Assembly (NCBI RefSeq): GCF_011319465.1 | Contig: NZ_RCMB01000016.1 | Coordinates: 1 to 64,000 of the forward strand | DNA: 64,000 nucleotides | DNA from: Candidatus Nitrosotalea sp. TS | GTDB taxonomy: Archaea > Thermoproteota > Nitrososphaeria > Nitrososphaerales > Nitrosopumilaceae | Direction: 5' to 3' | In this document: piece after piece, positions 1-8,710 of the stretch | Layout of the letters: each line of letters starts with the position of its first letter | How positions within the stretch are numbered: the first letter of the stretch is position 1 | The notes under the pieces: model-generated | Databases searched by the model: none | Told to the model about the DNA's origin: nothing | The model's input: the letters and a program-made list of their open reading frames with translations, nothing else | Program-made: the position numbers and the translations under genes

Positions 1-372
1 TTGAGTAAAAGGCTTTGACATATTGCAATCTCAGAGTCTTCTTTTGCTACCTTTACTAGTTCTGCTGATAAAGTTCGGATTTGGGATTGTGTCGTTATTG
101 AGAAAGAGTAGAAAATCACCCTTTGACTCCTTGGCACCCAAGTTGTTTGGTTCTGCAAATCCCAGATTTTTCTCAAGTGTGACCACCTTGATTGATGGAT
201 AGTTCTTTTGTACAAATTCAACACTGGAATCAACTGAATTGTTATCAACTAGAATTACCTCATAATTTTCATAGTCATTTTGCATCAAAGACAAGGCAAG
301 CATTTTTCCAAATGAGTCTTACCGATTGTAATTTACTATTATGACAGATACCAGTGGCAGGCCATTACTCAT
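1..372 (-). pseudogene. Glycosyltransferase family 2, broken and cut by the window edge
   Basis: The GT-A fold start is clear: reading from the ATG at 372 gives a beta strand VSVIIVNYNR, then an in-frame TAA just after it, then the rest of the domain (YENYEVILVDNNSVDSS, and FLLFLNNDT, the DXD-like metal site). A second fault, one extra base near position 40-45, shifts the end of the frame; the alternative frame continues sensibly (ELVKVAKEDSEIAICQ) to the window edge. Family 2 enzymes transfer sugars from nucleotide sugars to lipids, glycans or proteins. It lies just downstream of an intact family 2 enzyme on the same strand. The stop plus frameshift may be real decay or sequencing error; only the N-terminal third is visible. 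Confidence 0.75.
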
Positions 373-446
373 TTTATTTGTCTCTTCCACATTACATCAA
401 AACATTGCATAAGAAGTATTGTAAACAAAGGAATCAAACTAATCAG

Positions 447-1337
447 TTATCGAGTTGTTCTTATCTTGTTTAGGTAAAATACCAGTATCTGATCGGTTGC
501 CCAGCGGGGTAGTGTTCGTGTCATTATTTTCAAGCCAAGTTCAGCAGTCTTTCTTTGAATTGGTTTCTTTTTGCTAAATTCCTCCAAGGCTACCAGATAT
601 TCTTCCCTTTTTGATTTGTCAAGCCTAGATAGTACAGAGCTCCTAACTTGAGACAGGTATGAAAGCGTCTCCAGTATCTTTTTGTGCGAAAGCTGTTTGC
701 CATGGACCCGATATCCGACAAGCGGTTTTGACACAAGATGAAATTTTGTACCAAACAAGATTCCAGATCTTATAAAAAAGTCGTAATCAATGGCTACAGG
801 ATCGTCGAGGTTCTCAATTGAGCACCCTCGCTCAAGCAAAGAAAAAGGTATTAGGCATGTGTTTACATTGATCTGCTGGCCGTCAAGAAGCCTTACATTA
901 AAGTCAAAGTTTGCCAAGTCATTATAGTTTGATTCCAAAAAAGTGCGAAGCTTCTTCCCTTTTTCATCAATTACATCCCAATTTGAGTATACTATGTTGT
1001 CTGGCAGATTTCTTGCTTCATTTACAAGGATCTCAACTGCATCAGGATACAGAATGTCATCTCCTGAGAACCATTTGAGCCATTTACCTCTCATCTCCTT
1101 TATTCCAGAATTTATTGCGCCTGCCAAGCCCTTGTTCTTCTGAGAGATGACGGTAATTTTTCCTTCATGCTTTTTTAAAATTTCAAGTGAGTTGTCAGTA
1201 GAGCCATCGTCTACTGCAATGACTTCGATGTTTTTGTATGACTGTTGCAGAACAGATTCGACAGATTCTGCCAAAAACTTTTCCGAATTATAAATAGGCA
1301 TTACCACAGAAACCAGATCACCAGAATTCAAATCCAA
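447..1337 (-). CDS. Glycosyltransferase family 2
   Basis: A 296-residue cytoplasmic GT-A enzyme. The N-terminal half carries the family hallmarks: VSVVMPIYNSE at about residues 9-19, nucleotide-binding VDDGSTD at 42-48, and the metal-binding SGDD (the DXD equivalent) at 91-94. The C-terminal half is helical with GYRVHGKQLSHKK, typical of enzymes extending cell-surface polysaccharide or glycan. No membrane segment is visible. The ATG start lies close upstream of VSVVMP, the expected position. It follows the sugar isomerase gene on the same strand after about 40 bases, so both may serve surface glycan or N-glycan synthesis. The sugar donor and acceptor cannot be told from sequence. Confidence 0.85.
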   Translation of the reverse strand: MDLNSGDLVSVVMPIYNSEKFLAESVESVLQQSYKNIEVIAVDDGSTDNSLEILKKHEGKITVISQKNKGLAGAINSGIKEMRGKWLKWFSGDDILYPDAVEILVNEARNLPDNIVYSNWDVIDEKGKKLRTFLESNYNDLANFDFNVRLLDGQQINVNTCLIPFSLLERGCSIENLDDPVAIDYDFFIRSGILFGTKFHLVSKPLVGYRVHGKQLSHKKILETLSYLSQVRSSVLSRLDKSKREEYLVALEEFSKKKPIQRKTAELGLKIMTRTLPRWATDQILVFYLNKIRTTR

Positions 1338-1377
1338 TTGTTCTTTTAGCTAGCTTGAATTATAGTTTTACAAGTAG

Positions 1378-2394
1378 TTAACTAGCTAGTCTTTTTTTTA
1401 CAAAGTCAATAGATTTTACCGGAGTAGGGTCTACTCCTTCCATAACTGCACGATAAATCGAGGCATAATCGAGCAAATAGGCAAGACTCATTATTTTGGA
1501 GAGTATGCTTCCTTCCATAGAATGAATTTCTTTGTAATCAATTTTATTTGTCTTGAAATATTCTTTTACTACTTTCCATAGCTCTTTTGTTTTGATATAA
1601 TCATCCTTTCCTTGTATCAAGACTGGTCTTATCTTAGAAGGCCGCTCCCATGAAACTATACCATTATGACATGCTTCTATGACATCTTCGGCAAATGCAT
1701 GCATCTTTGAATTTTCCTGCAAAGAATTCTTGAATCTAATGGCTACTGCCTGCAGCCCTATTGGATAGTAAATCAGTGGTGGTCCAGCCAGCCACAGGGC
1801 AAGGCCAATTGATGGATTATTTTTGTTCAGGTTGGAAGAGGAGATCTGCGCATGGGTTTTCTTCAAAGATGAAATTGATTCCATGATATCTGATCTCTTT
1901 GTGGGTATTACTGGACCCAAGACATTGAGAATGGAATACAAATAAACAGGAAAGGAGGCACGTGGCGAATTCAGCATTGGAATGTTTCTGTGCTCTACTC
2001 TGTTTTTTTTGCAGTATTCTTCCAGCTTTCCTCCAGAAGAAAATGCTGCAAGCTTGCAGCCTGTTTTTCTTGCCTTGTCTACTACCGTCAGTGTTTCTTG
2101 AGTATTGCCTGATACGCTTGTTGCAACCACAAGGGTTCTCGAGTCCACGGTGTTTGGAAGGTGATACCCCTTTACCACGCAGACATGTATTCTAGTTTTT
2201 GATAGAATGGATGATAGCGTATCTCCAATTATGCCAGAGCCTCCCATTCCAACAAAAACAATGTGGTTGATTCCCTTGAAATCAATCTTATCATAATCTA
2301 TGCCATAGAATTTTTCTGCAAGTTTTGGCCAATTGTCATAAACTTTGCACATTCCGCTTTTGTCATATTTTACTAAATCGTGTCGAGTAATCAA
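1378..2394 (-). CDS. Bifunctional phosphoglucose/phosphomannose isomerase
   Basis: A 338-residue SIS-domain protein of the archaeal PGI/PMI family, which interconverts glucose 6-phosphate or mannose 6-phosphate with fructose 6-phosphate in the cytoplasm. Signature motifs are GMGGSGIIGD at about 49-58, VSGNTQET (second SIS phosphate-binding loop, S-G-N-T), and KMHAFAEDVIEACHNG, which holds the candidate catalytic Glu and His. Length matches the family (300-350). Mannose 6-phosphate feeds sugar-nucleotide synthesis, which fits the adjacent glycosyltransferases. The ATG at 2394 is preceded on its own strand by an A/T-rich stretch (2425-2450) with TATA-like sequence. Confidence 0.88.
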   Translation of the reverse strand: MITRHDLVKYDKSGMCKVYDNWPKLAEKFYGIDYDKIDFKGINHIVFVGMGGSGIIGDTLSSILSKTRIHVCVVKGYHLPNTVDSRTLVVATSVSGNTQETLTVVDKARKTGCKLAAFSSGGKLEEYCKKNRVEHRNIPMLNSPRASFPVYLYSILNVLGPVIPTKRSDIMESISSLKKTHAQISSSNLNKNNPSIGLALWLAGPPLIYYPIGLQAVAIRFKNSLQENSKMHAFAEDVIEACHNGIVSWERPSKIRPVLIQGKDDYIKTKELWKVVKEYFKTNKIDYKEIHSMEGSILSKIMSLAYLLDYASIYRAVMEGVDPTPVKSIDFVKKRLAS

Positions 2395-2770
2395 GACAAA
2401 ATTTCGTCACTTGCATCCAATATAATGATTTATAATAATTTTATATCAAAAAATAAAATTCAACATACACAAACTGAGATTGGGTACAAATGATATTTTG
2501 AATAGAATAGATTCTTCTACTCTTATAATCCCTTTTTCTTGAGAAATCTAAAAAATCAACCAGTACTCTGGTGGTACCATGTCATGCCACCGCTTTACAA
2601 AATATCTTATCTCTTCATTGTCTTCGGCATATAGCCGACTAGCCGTACCATGATCAAGTGTCTGATCTACTCCTGTTACAAACCCTTGATTGTCAAAGAG
2701 TAGTCCCTCAAATTTTTCAAATACCCAGCCAAGTTTGTACCCAATAGAAACTGATTATCAGAGGACAAGA
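2395..2770. other. Intergenic region with promoter-like A/T tract and a short protein remnant
   Basis: About 375 bases without a complete gene. Positions 2420-2460 are A/T-rich and probably hold the promoter of the isomerase gene. The 12-base string ATTGGGTACAAA at about 2479-2490 recurs inverted near 2733-2743, at the upstream end of the small remnant at 2549-2754; its meaning is unknown. Confidence 0.4.
2549..2754 (-). pseudogene. C-terminal remnant of an unrecognised protein
   Basis: An open stretch of about 68 codons on the minus strand ends at a TAG (2549-2551) but has no ATG, GTG or TTG near its upstream end, where it abuts TGA-TAA. The encoded residues look protein-like (GYKLGWVFEKFEGLLFDNQG, then a conserved-looking WHDMVPPEYW near the end) and are acidic and aromatic rather than low-complexity. 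I do not recognise the family. It could be a truncated gene or one whose start is lost to an indel. Confidence 0.35.
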
Positions 2771-3349
2771 TCATATAGCTGCGGGTGGAGATTCTACGTT
2801 CTTTTTCCCTCGCAACGAAGGCAGGGCTTTTGCTAAGATTCCTAATGCCAACACAAAAGTTCCATAAGAAGGATCGCTCTGTAAAAAGTACATGATACCA
2901 CCAATTGTTACTATGATTATAGATATTGCATCTTCAAACAAGTCATTCTTGCGAACTTCAGCATCAGCTAACGAGGGAATGACCTTTCCAATCATCCCCA
3001 AAACTACTCCCAATACTGTCCATTTTTCATCATGGGTGTTTGATAGGGCAGTTGCCAAATAACCTGCAATTGCCCCCACAAAAAGAATACTATCTTCTAA
3101 TATCTCTTTCTGGATTTTTCTTCGGGTTTGCAAGTCTTTAGGATCTTTCAGACTTGGTAAGATCTGCAAGTTTTGCCCTAGTGACGGAAGGGCTTTGCCA
3201 ACTGAAGCAATGATTAGCCCAAACATCATGACCGAAGGATTTGGATTGCTTCCCATTGCAGATGACGCGCCGCTCAATATTGAAGCAAGAAATGCTATCC
3301 AGTCCTCCGAATTGTTTTGTAATGATGAGGATAACTGGGTTTCAGCCAA
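2771..3349 (-). CDS. Six-helix membrane protein built of three repeats
   Basis: A 192-residue protein with TTG start. It consists of three copies of a two-helix hairpin. Each begins with an acidic E-D pair (about residues 15, 85 and 139), runs through one hydrophobic helix, a polar loop, a second helix and ends in G/A-K-x-x-P-S-L: GKALPSL at 51-57, GKVIPSL at 121-127, AKALPSL at 173-179. Linkers between copies are charged. I do not recognise the family and cannot assign a function; the internal threefold repeat suggests a small channel, scaffold or membrane-shaping protein. It is transcribed alone. Confidence 0.7.
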   Translation of the reverse strand: MAETQLSSSLQNNSEDWIAFLASILSGASSAMGSNPNPSVMMFGLIIASVGKALPSLGQNLQILPSLKDPKDLQTRRKIQKEILEDSILFVGAIAGYLATALSNTHDEKWTVLGVVLGMIGKVIPSLADAEVRKNDLFEDAISIIIVTIGGIMYFLQSDPSYGTFVLALGILAKALPSLRGKKNVESPPAAI

Positions 3350-3536
3350 TCAGATAAAGCGGCATCATCATGTAGAAAAATCTTCTGTAACAAGATCCTA
3401 TAGCCAAAGCATATTTTTAGCATATACCGCATTACATTAAAATTATTTTAAATAAACAAAAATTTTCCAAAATTTTTAGTCGTCTGTTTGCAGCACTCAA
3501 GTCATTCTTAAGAATAAGAACAAGATATTTGAAGTG

Positions 3537-4771
3537 ATGGGGCGCCATATCTATGCCTATATCGGTGTAGCTGTAGCCCTAGGGCTCTTTCTTTTCTTCT
3601 ATTTCCAACAAGGTCAACCAACTGTAAACGTTGGCCAGCGATTCTACATAGCCCAAGTTCCCACAGGTTTGAACAATCTTACATTGTGCGATCTTCGGGG
3701 TACAACACCATTCATGGAGGGATTTTATCTGCAAGGAGCTCAGCCTGGTGCTTTGAAGACATGGAATTGGGGAGACGATACGCCGGCCGAGACAACCACT
3801 AGTATTGTAATGAACCACGATTATAGATTGAAGAATAATGATACCAGTCATAAGTTCAACGGAAACGTGACAGAATGGGATTATTACAATCCCACAAAGA
3901 TACGAGATAGGGAATATTTCACGGTCACGGTAAACAATACAAACCTAAAAGCAAACTATGATCAGTTTGAGGGAGTAATAATTCAAGACGATTATGCTGG
4001 CTTTTCTGTTTCTTCCTCAACTCCATATGCGTGGTATACGTGGTATTGGGACAAGACCAATCCCTCCGACTATGACTATACTAGTCTAGACAACTCCAAT
4101 CCAGGTCACAGGTACTCAAACATTGGGAAATTCCACGGTTATGTTGATATCACATCTCCTTCCCTAAATGAAGAGAAAGATTTTTGCGTAATGGTAATCT
4201 CAAACATGAAGAACATAACTGGCCAGATAAATGTAACCGATCCATTGTTTTCCACATACCCATCAATGGGCCTTCCAAAAGATAATCTGTCATTTATGGC
4301 AATCTTAGTTCCAGCGCCCGGCATACAAATTACTTCAGTTCCAGAATATTCATGGAATTTTGGTGACAAGAGTCCAGTATCACATTTGGCGGTATCCACC
4401 CACATGTATGATAAGAATGGAACCTATTTGGTGAAAGTCAATGTAACTGACTCGAGAGGATATCTTACCATGTCAAAGACTGTAGTAATAATAAAACCAA
4501 CTTTGAGCATATTTCCTACCCACGGCCCCATTGGAACAAATATTACTATCAATGGGTCCCAGTTTCCGGACGGAAATTATACTGGCAAAATAGGAAGCAG
4601 TTTGCTATTGGTGAACAATCCCACTTTTACTGTGACGGTAAAAAATGGCACCTTTTCCATAAATTATCCAATTCCATCCGGAATTCTAAGCGGCTTGAAA
4701 AACATCTATGTCCAATATCCACATTCACAAAGACCCTAGCTAGTGCGACCTTTAATGTAACACGCTCCTAA
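3537..4771 (+). CDS. Secreted or membrane-anchored protein with PKD-like and IPT-like domains
   Basis: An N-terminal hydrophobic helix (about residues 6-22, YIGVAVALGLFLFF) anchors or exports a roughly 400-residue extracellular beta protein. PKD-type signatures are present twice: WNWGDDTPAETT near residue 80 and YSWNFGDKSPVSH near 285, each followed by a YxVKVNVTDSRG-like strand. The end (IFPTHGPIGTNITINGSQF) resembles an IPT/TIG sandwich. Many N-x-S/T sites suit AglB glycosylation. A GTG directly precedes the chosen ATG. The frame closes at 4739 in QRP, but a shift near 4725 gives TLASATFNVTRS ending at 4771, a better last strand, so a one-base indel is likely. Probably a surface adhesion or structural protein. 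Confidence 0.65.
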
Positions 4772-4875
4772 CAATTTCCCAATATAGAATTCGTACAAGA
4801 ATTGCAAACATGTTATAGGTTTGTAGATTCAAATCAATATGCAGAACTAAGTCAGCTCACAGTACTGGCAATCAT

Positions 4876-6606
4876 TTAGGGGTACAGTTTATCAAAGTTG
4901 CTTTGGCGCACTAGTCCCATCTCCTCTGCCAATTTGACTGCCTTTTGCGCCTCGACTAGTTTTGCCTCCTCCTCCCCTGATACATCTTGTCTGTTAAGTT
5001 GCGTAGTGGTAAAGAGGAAGTAGTTGTGGTCTGTTACTGTTGGCTGCATCTGAGCCTTGGTGAGGTTGCACACTAGTGTTCCAAGCAGATTTCCTGACTT
5101 GTCTGATTCTACCATTGAAAGCTTGTCGACCCCCTTGTCGTAAACCCAGTTTATGTCAATTGATGTGTAGATGTCATGCATGGTATGCATCTTGTTGAGT
5201 AAGAGCGGAACGTCATATCCATCTCTTTGTAGCAAATTTTCAAGTGTTACGTAATCACCATACTGGTCTGTTGGAATCTTTTTCACATACACTGGGGAGT
5301 TTGGGTCAACAATCACTATCGCACCCCAAATTGGTACGTCGCCCATTGCAAGCTTTTCGTCCCACATTCTCATTATCAGGCTAGAATCAGGCATGGTCTT
5401 TTGCGGAATCATCATAAAGTTGGCATGCATAAATTTGCCATTTAGTGTAGTGTTCACAGACGTGCTGCTAAAGATTTTGTTAGGGTCATGAGTTATTGTA
5501 CCCCTGTACTTGTCCCAGCTTATCCAAGTGTCAGCATTTGCAGCAGATGGGTCTCCCTTGAAGTGAAAGTACATCACCACATCCGATATGGTATATGCAC
5601 CCCTCTCGTCAAGTATCTTAAAGCCAAAGTTTGCAGAAGTGCCAATCTTTAGCACCTGCTGCGGAATTGTAGTAGAATAGTTCTCAATGTCAAACGATTT
5701 TCCGTTAATTGTTATCCCGTTATCATATGGGTAAAGGTAGTCGTTGCCAATGCTTGGTGGGTGAAATACGCCTGTAAACAAGCTTCCACCCAAAACTCCC
5801 AGGAGTACAGTGCCTGGGCGTATGAGTCCACCTCCCCCTCCTCCCGGTATGCCGCCAGAGTTGAGAATTGTCTGTCCCTTGACTCCGTTGTATACTACAT
5901 CAACCTTGTCAAGATACTGCGAAGGCACTGCACCTAGCGCGGCATTTGGATTTGGAGTAGCAATCTCATTTGTAACATCTTGATTGCTAATGTCTGTTAT
6001 CGTAACAATGTCTCCCCCGTTTACACTAATTGAGCTACCATTGACTGATGGTCCAGTTGTAAAGTGCAATGTGTTCTCAAATATGCCAGTATTTTTTCCA
6101 GTCTCTGTAAGGTTCATGAAAGTACCAGTTACACTGTCGGTTGTGGAAAAGACCTGTATTCCGTAAAAGCTGACAGGTCCGCTTATGATGGTGTCCACAG
6201 CATTTGGATTTACATTTGCAGCTGGTTGGTTTACGCCAATTGTTTGCGAGCTTGAGGTACTAAACAATCCAGTTCCATTTGAAAAAATGACATGACCTGT
6301 GAAAGATCCAGTGGTACCGCTCTCGGTAAGTGTTAGTGTAATGCCTGTCGGATCTGAGGTAGAGTTTACAAGTACATTTATCTGCTGACCAGCTGGCAAG
6401 ACACCGACAAACCTAGAGTCAGTAACAGTGAACTGAGGGATTGCCGTAAATGTGTTAATTCCACCATCAAAGATGCTATGGCTTGCAGAGTCCCATGTGA
6501 CAGTTGTAACAGCATAGGCAGATGGAATTGAGAAAACCAAGACGCCAAAAAGCACGGCTGCCATAGCTACTCCCAATATCCTATAGACTCCCTCTAACCC
6601 CAACAT
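4876..6606 (-). CDS. Thaumarchaeal-type secreted surface protein
   Basis: A 576-residue exported protein with a signal peptide ending around residues 30-33 (hydrophobic run VAMAAVLFGVLVFS, then SAYA). The N-terminal 240 residues are Thr/Ser/Asn-rich beta structure with two related strands, LTESGTTGSFTGHVIF and LTETGKNTGIFENTLHF, which suggests two repeated sandwich domains. A run of six glycines near residue 255 links to a C-terminal half rich in aromatic residues that ends in a charged, probably helical tail (EEEAKLVEAQKAVKLAEEMG). No enzyme motif is visible. It is divergent from the metzincin protease at 6790 and they share a 180-base A/T-rich promoter region. Likely a cell-envelope component; function unknown. 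Confidence 0.7.
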   Translation of the reverse strand: MLGLEGVYRILGVAMAAVLFGVLVFSIPSAYAVTTVTWDSASHSIFDGGINTFTAIPQFTVTDSRFVGVLPAGQQINVLVNSTSDPTGITLTLTESGTTGSFTGHVIFSNGTGLFSTSSSQTIGVNQPAANVNPNAVDTIISGPVSFYGIQVFSTTDSVTGTFMNLTETGKNTGIFENTLHFTTGPSVNGSSISVNGGDIVTITDISNQDVTNEIATPNPNAALGAVPSQYLDKVDVVYNGVKGQTILNSGGIPGGGGGGLIRPGTVLLGVLGGSLFTGVFHPPSIGNDYLYPYDNGITINGKSFDIENYSTTIPQQVLKIGTSANFGFKILDERGAYTISDVVMYFHFKGDPSAANADTWISWDKYRGTITHDPNKIFSSTSVNTTLNGKFMHANFMMIPQKTMPDSSLIMRMWDEKLAMGDVPIWGAIVIVDPNSPVYVKKIPTDQYGDYVTLENLLQRDGYDVPLLLNKMHTMHDIYTSIDINWVYDKGVDKLSMVESDKSGNLLGTLVCNLTKAQMQPTVTDHNYFLFTTTQLNRQDVSGEEEAKLVEAQKAVKLAEEMGLVRQSNFDKLYP

Positions 6607-6789
6607 AGAATCTGCAATAAAGAACTATTTCTTCTTTATTTCTGTGGTTCTACAAGTTTTGAAAAATTTTCAAATTAAAATGATAATTGTGAAATCTTTT
6701 GAGAAAATAAACTCTCCACGGAAAAAATTTTAATCTATTCCAATCTCTCGCAGAAATGCTTAATAGAATTAAAACAAACCGAGATCGGA
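6607..6789. promoter_or_regulatory. Divergent promoter region of two exported proteins
   Basis: The 180 bases between two outward-facing exported-protein genes are strongly A/T-rich (for example 6650-6740), with several TATA-like strings such as TTTTAATC near 6729-6736. Both start codons lie at its edges. No inverted repeat stands out. Confidence 0.4.
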
Positions 6790-8685
6790 ATGACCGGGGT
6801 TGGGTTCAAGGCAATATTGGTTCTGGCATCTTTCACAGTCTTACTAGTATTCAACTCTGCATATGCTACTAACAATCCAGATAGTGTGCCAATTGGTGCC
6901 AACACATATGCAGCAACTCCAGTAAGTTTAGATCTAAATGATGGTGGCTGTGCAAATTATGGAGGAGACCCCGACAATGATGGCATCTGTGCACATTGGA
7001 AAGACGGAACTTATGGATCAGGTCTGCATGTAGTCTTCACTGATAGCTCAATCGGGGGTGTGCAGGTCCAGTACAGATACGATCTACCATGCACCCCAGG
7101 TGCCACTTTGCAAAGCGATCCATCAGGTTATACAGTGTGTCCATCCACTAACCAAAAAGACATTTATCTACAAATTGATTGCATGACTGGACAGTGTCCC
7201 CAACCACAAGCAATCTACGATGTTGTAAGTGCATTTGCCCAACAAGGTATAGTTCTTCATGTCGGCATGGGTCAGAATCCAGCAACTGTACCAACATCAG
7301 GCATTGCCGATATTGGGCTTCACTATTGCAACGTAAAAAATGTGGTTAAAAATTACGACTCGGCAAATGCCGCATGTACTAGCTCGTCTGGATATTATCA
7401 GAGTTATCCGTTTCTAAAACAAAATTTCTTTGGAACTGCTGCAGAGAGGTCAGGCAACACGTCCTACTGTCCACTCAATGGAGTTCCTCCTGGGTACAGT
7501 CCCTCTAATGCAAATGCGTTTAACTGCCTCACTGCAAAAAGACAGGTCTTCCATTATGCCATGTTTGTAAACTACCAGTGGGGAGCTCCCACATCATCTG
7601 GCTGGTCAGAGGTATATGGCAATGACTTTATCATATCTCTTGGCGGTTTTACAAATGGTGTTGGAAGTTTGGATGAGCAGGAAGGATCAATCATGCACGA
7701 GCTTGGCCACAACCTAGGCTTGAACCACGGCGGTTCTGACATAAATAATTACAAGCCCAACTATCTTAGTGTAATGAACTATCTATATCAATTCAAAGAG
7801 AACGCAGACTCTTGCAGGCCTCTTGACTATTCCAATACGGCTCTTGCAAACCTTAATGAAAATTCCCTTACAGATTCTAACATAGGAAGCTACGCGTATC
7901 CTTCAGGCTCCTCATGTGCAGGCCAACAACGCGCAATCTTCTGGTCTACGCCATCTGGTGGTATCATAAGCAGTACAACTGGAGTTACAGATGACTGGGA
8001 CAACAACGGCGTTGACACCAACACATACTCACAAATCCTGAACAATATAGGCACACAATACACGGGCTCGCCTACAACTCTTACTGGGTTTAATGACTGG
8101 AATTTCATCTTAAATGGCAATTCAAATAATCCTGAACCCATGGATTTCAGACCAAGCTCAAACTTTTACCAGACAGTGTTACCTGCAAGCAACCTTGACT
8201 CTGATGTCATCACACAGAATACACTCAATCACTCCGATATGCCACTTTTGCTAGCAGGTGTAATTCACCAAAATAATGTCAATACTGCGCCTAGTTCCCC
8301 AACAGGACTTGCAACCAATGTTGTTTCATCATCTCAGATAGATCTATCGTGGACCTCACCATCAAACAACAGCAACTCTCCAATTACAGGTTATGAAATA
8401 AAGAGGTCTACCGATAATGGCAATACATGGTCTACCATTCAAGCCAACACAGGCTCCACAGCAACCACATATTCTGATACTGGTCTTTCTTCTGGCACAC
8501 AGTACACATACCAAGTGTATGCAATAAATTCAGTTGGGACGGGTGCTTCCTCTAGCACAGCCTCCGGTACTACAAACAATAATCAGCAAGATCCAATGCA
8601 AGCCATAGGATGGGCTGCAGGGCTAGCAATAGCTGCCATAATGTCAGGCATAGGAATATGGATAGCAGTAAGACGCAGAAGCTAG
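6790..8685 (+). CDS. Secreted metzincin-type zinc metalloprotease with fibronectin III domain and C-terminal anchor
   Basis: A 631-residue exported protease. A signal peptide (about 1-26, ending SAYA) precedes a Cys-rich propeptide-like region. The zinc site HELGHNLGLNH at residues 303-313 fits HExxHxxGxxH, and SVMNY further on fits the metzincin Met-turn, so the active site looks complete. A fibronectin type III domain follows at about 505-595 (PSSPTGLATNV, then YQVYAINSVG). A transmembrane helix near 607-627 is followed by a basic tail (VRRRS), placing the enzyme on the outer face of the membrane. It precedes a giant subtilase gene by 25 bases, so the two proteases may be co-transcribed. 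The substrate is unknown. Confidence 0.85.
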   Translation: MTGVGFKAILVLASFTVLLVFNSAYATNNPDSVPIGANTYAATPVSLDLNDGGCANYGGDPDNDGICAHWKDGTYGSGLHVVFTDSSIGGVQVQYRYDLPCTPGATLQSDPSGYTVCPSTNQKDIYLQIDCMTGQCPQPQAIYDVVSAFAQQGIVLHVGMGQNPATVPTSGIADIGLHYCNVKNVVKNYDSANAACTSSSGYYQSYPFLKQNFFGTAAERSGNTSYCPLNGVPPGYSPSNANAFNCLTAKRQVFHYAMFVNYQWGAPTSSGWSEVYGNDFIISLGGFTNGVGSLDEQEGSIMHELGHNLGLNHGGSDINNYKPNYLSVMNYLYQFKENADSCRPLDYSNTALANLNENSLTDSNIGSYAYPSGSSCAGQQRAIFWSTPSGGIISSTTGVTDDWDNNGVDTNTYSQILNNIGTQYTGSPTTLTGFNDWNFILNGNSNNPEPMDFRPSSNFYQTVLPASNLDSDVITQNTLNHSDMPLLLAGVIHQNNVNTAPSSPTGLATNVVSSSQIDLSWTSPSNNSNSPITGYEIKRSTDNGNTWSTIQANTGSTATTYSDTGLSSGTQYTYQVYAINSVGTGASSSTASGTTNNNQQDPMQAIGWAAGLAIAAIMSGIGIWIAVRRRS

Positions 8686-8710
8686 AACGGATTTACCGGA
8701 AAAATCTAAA

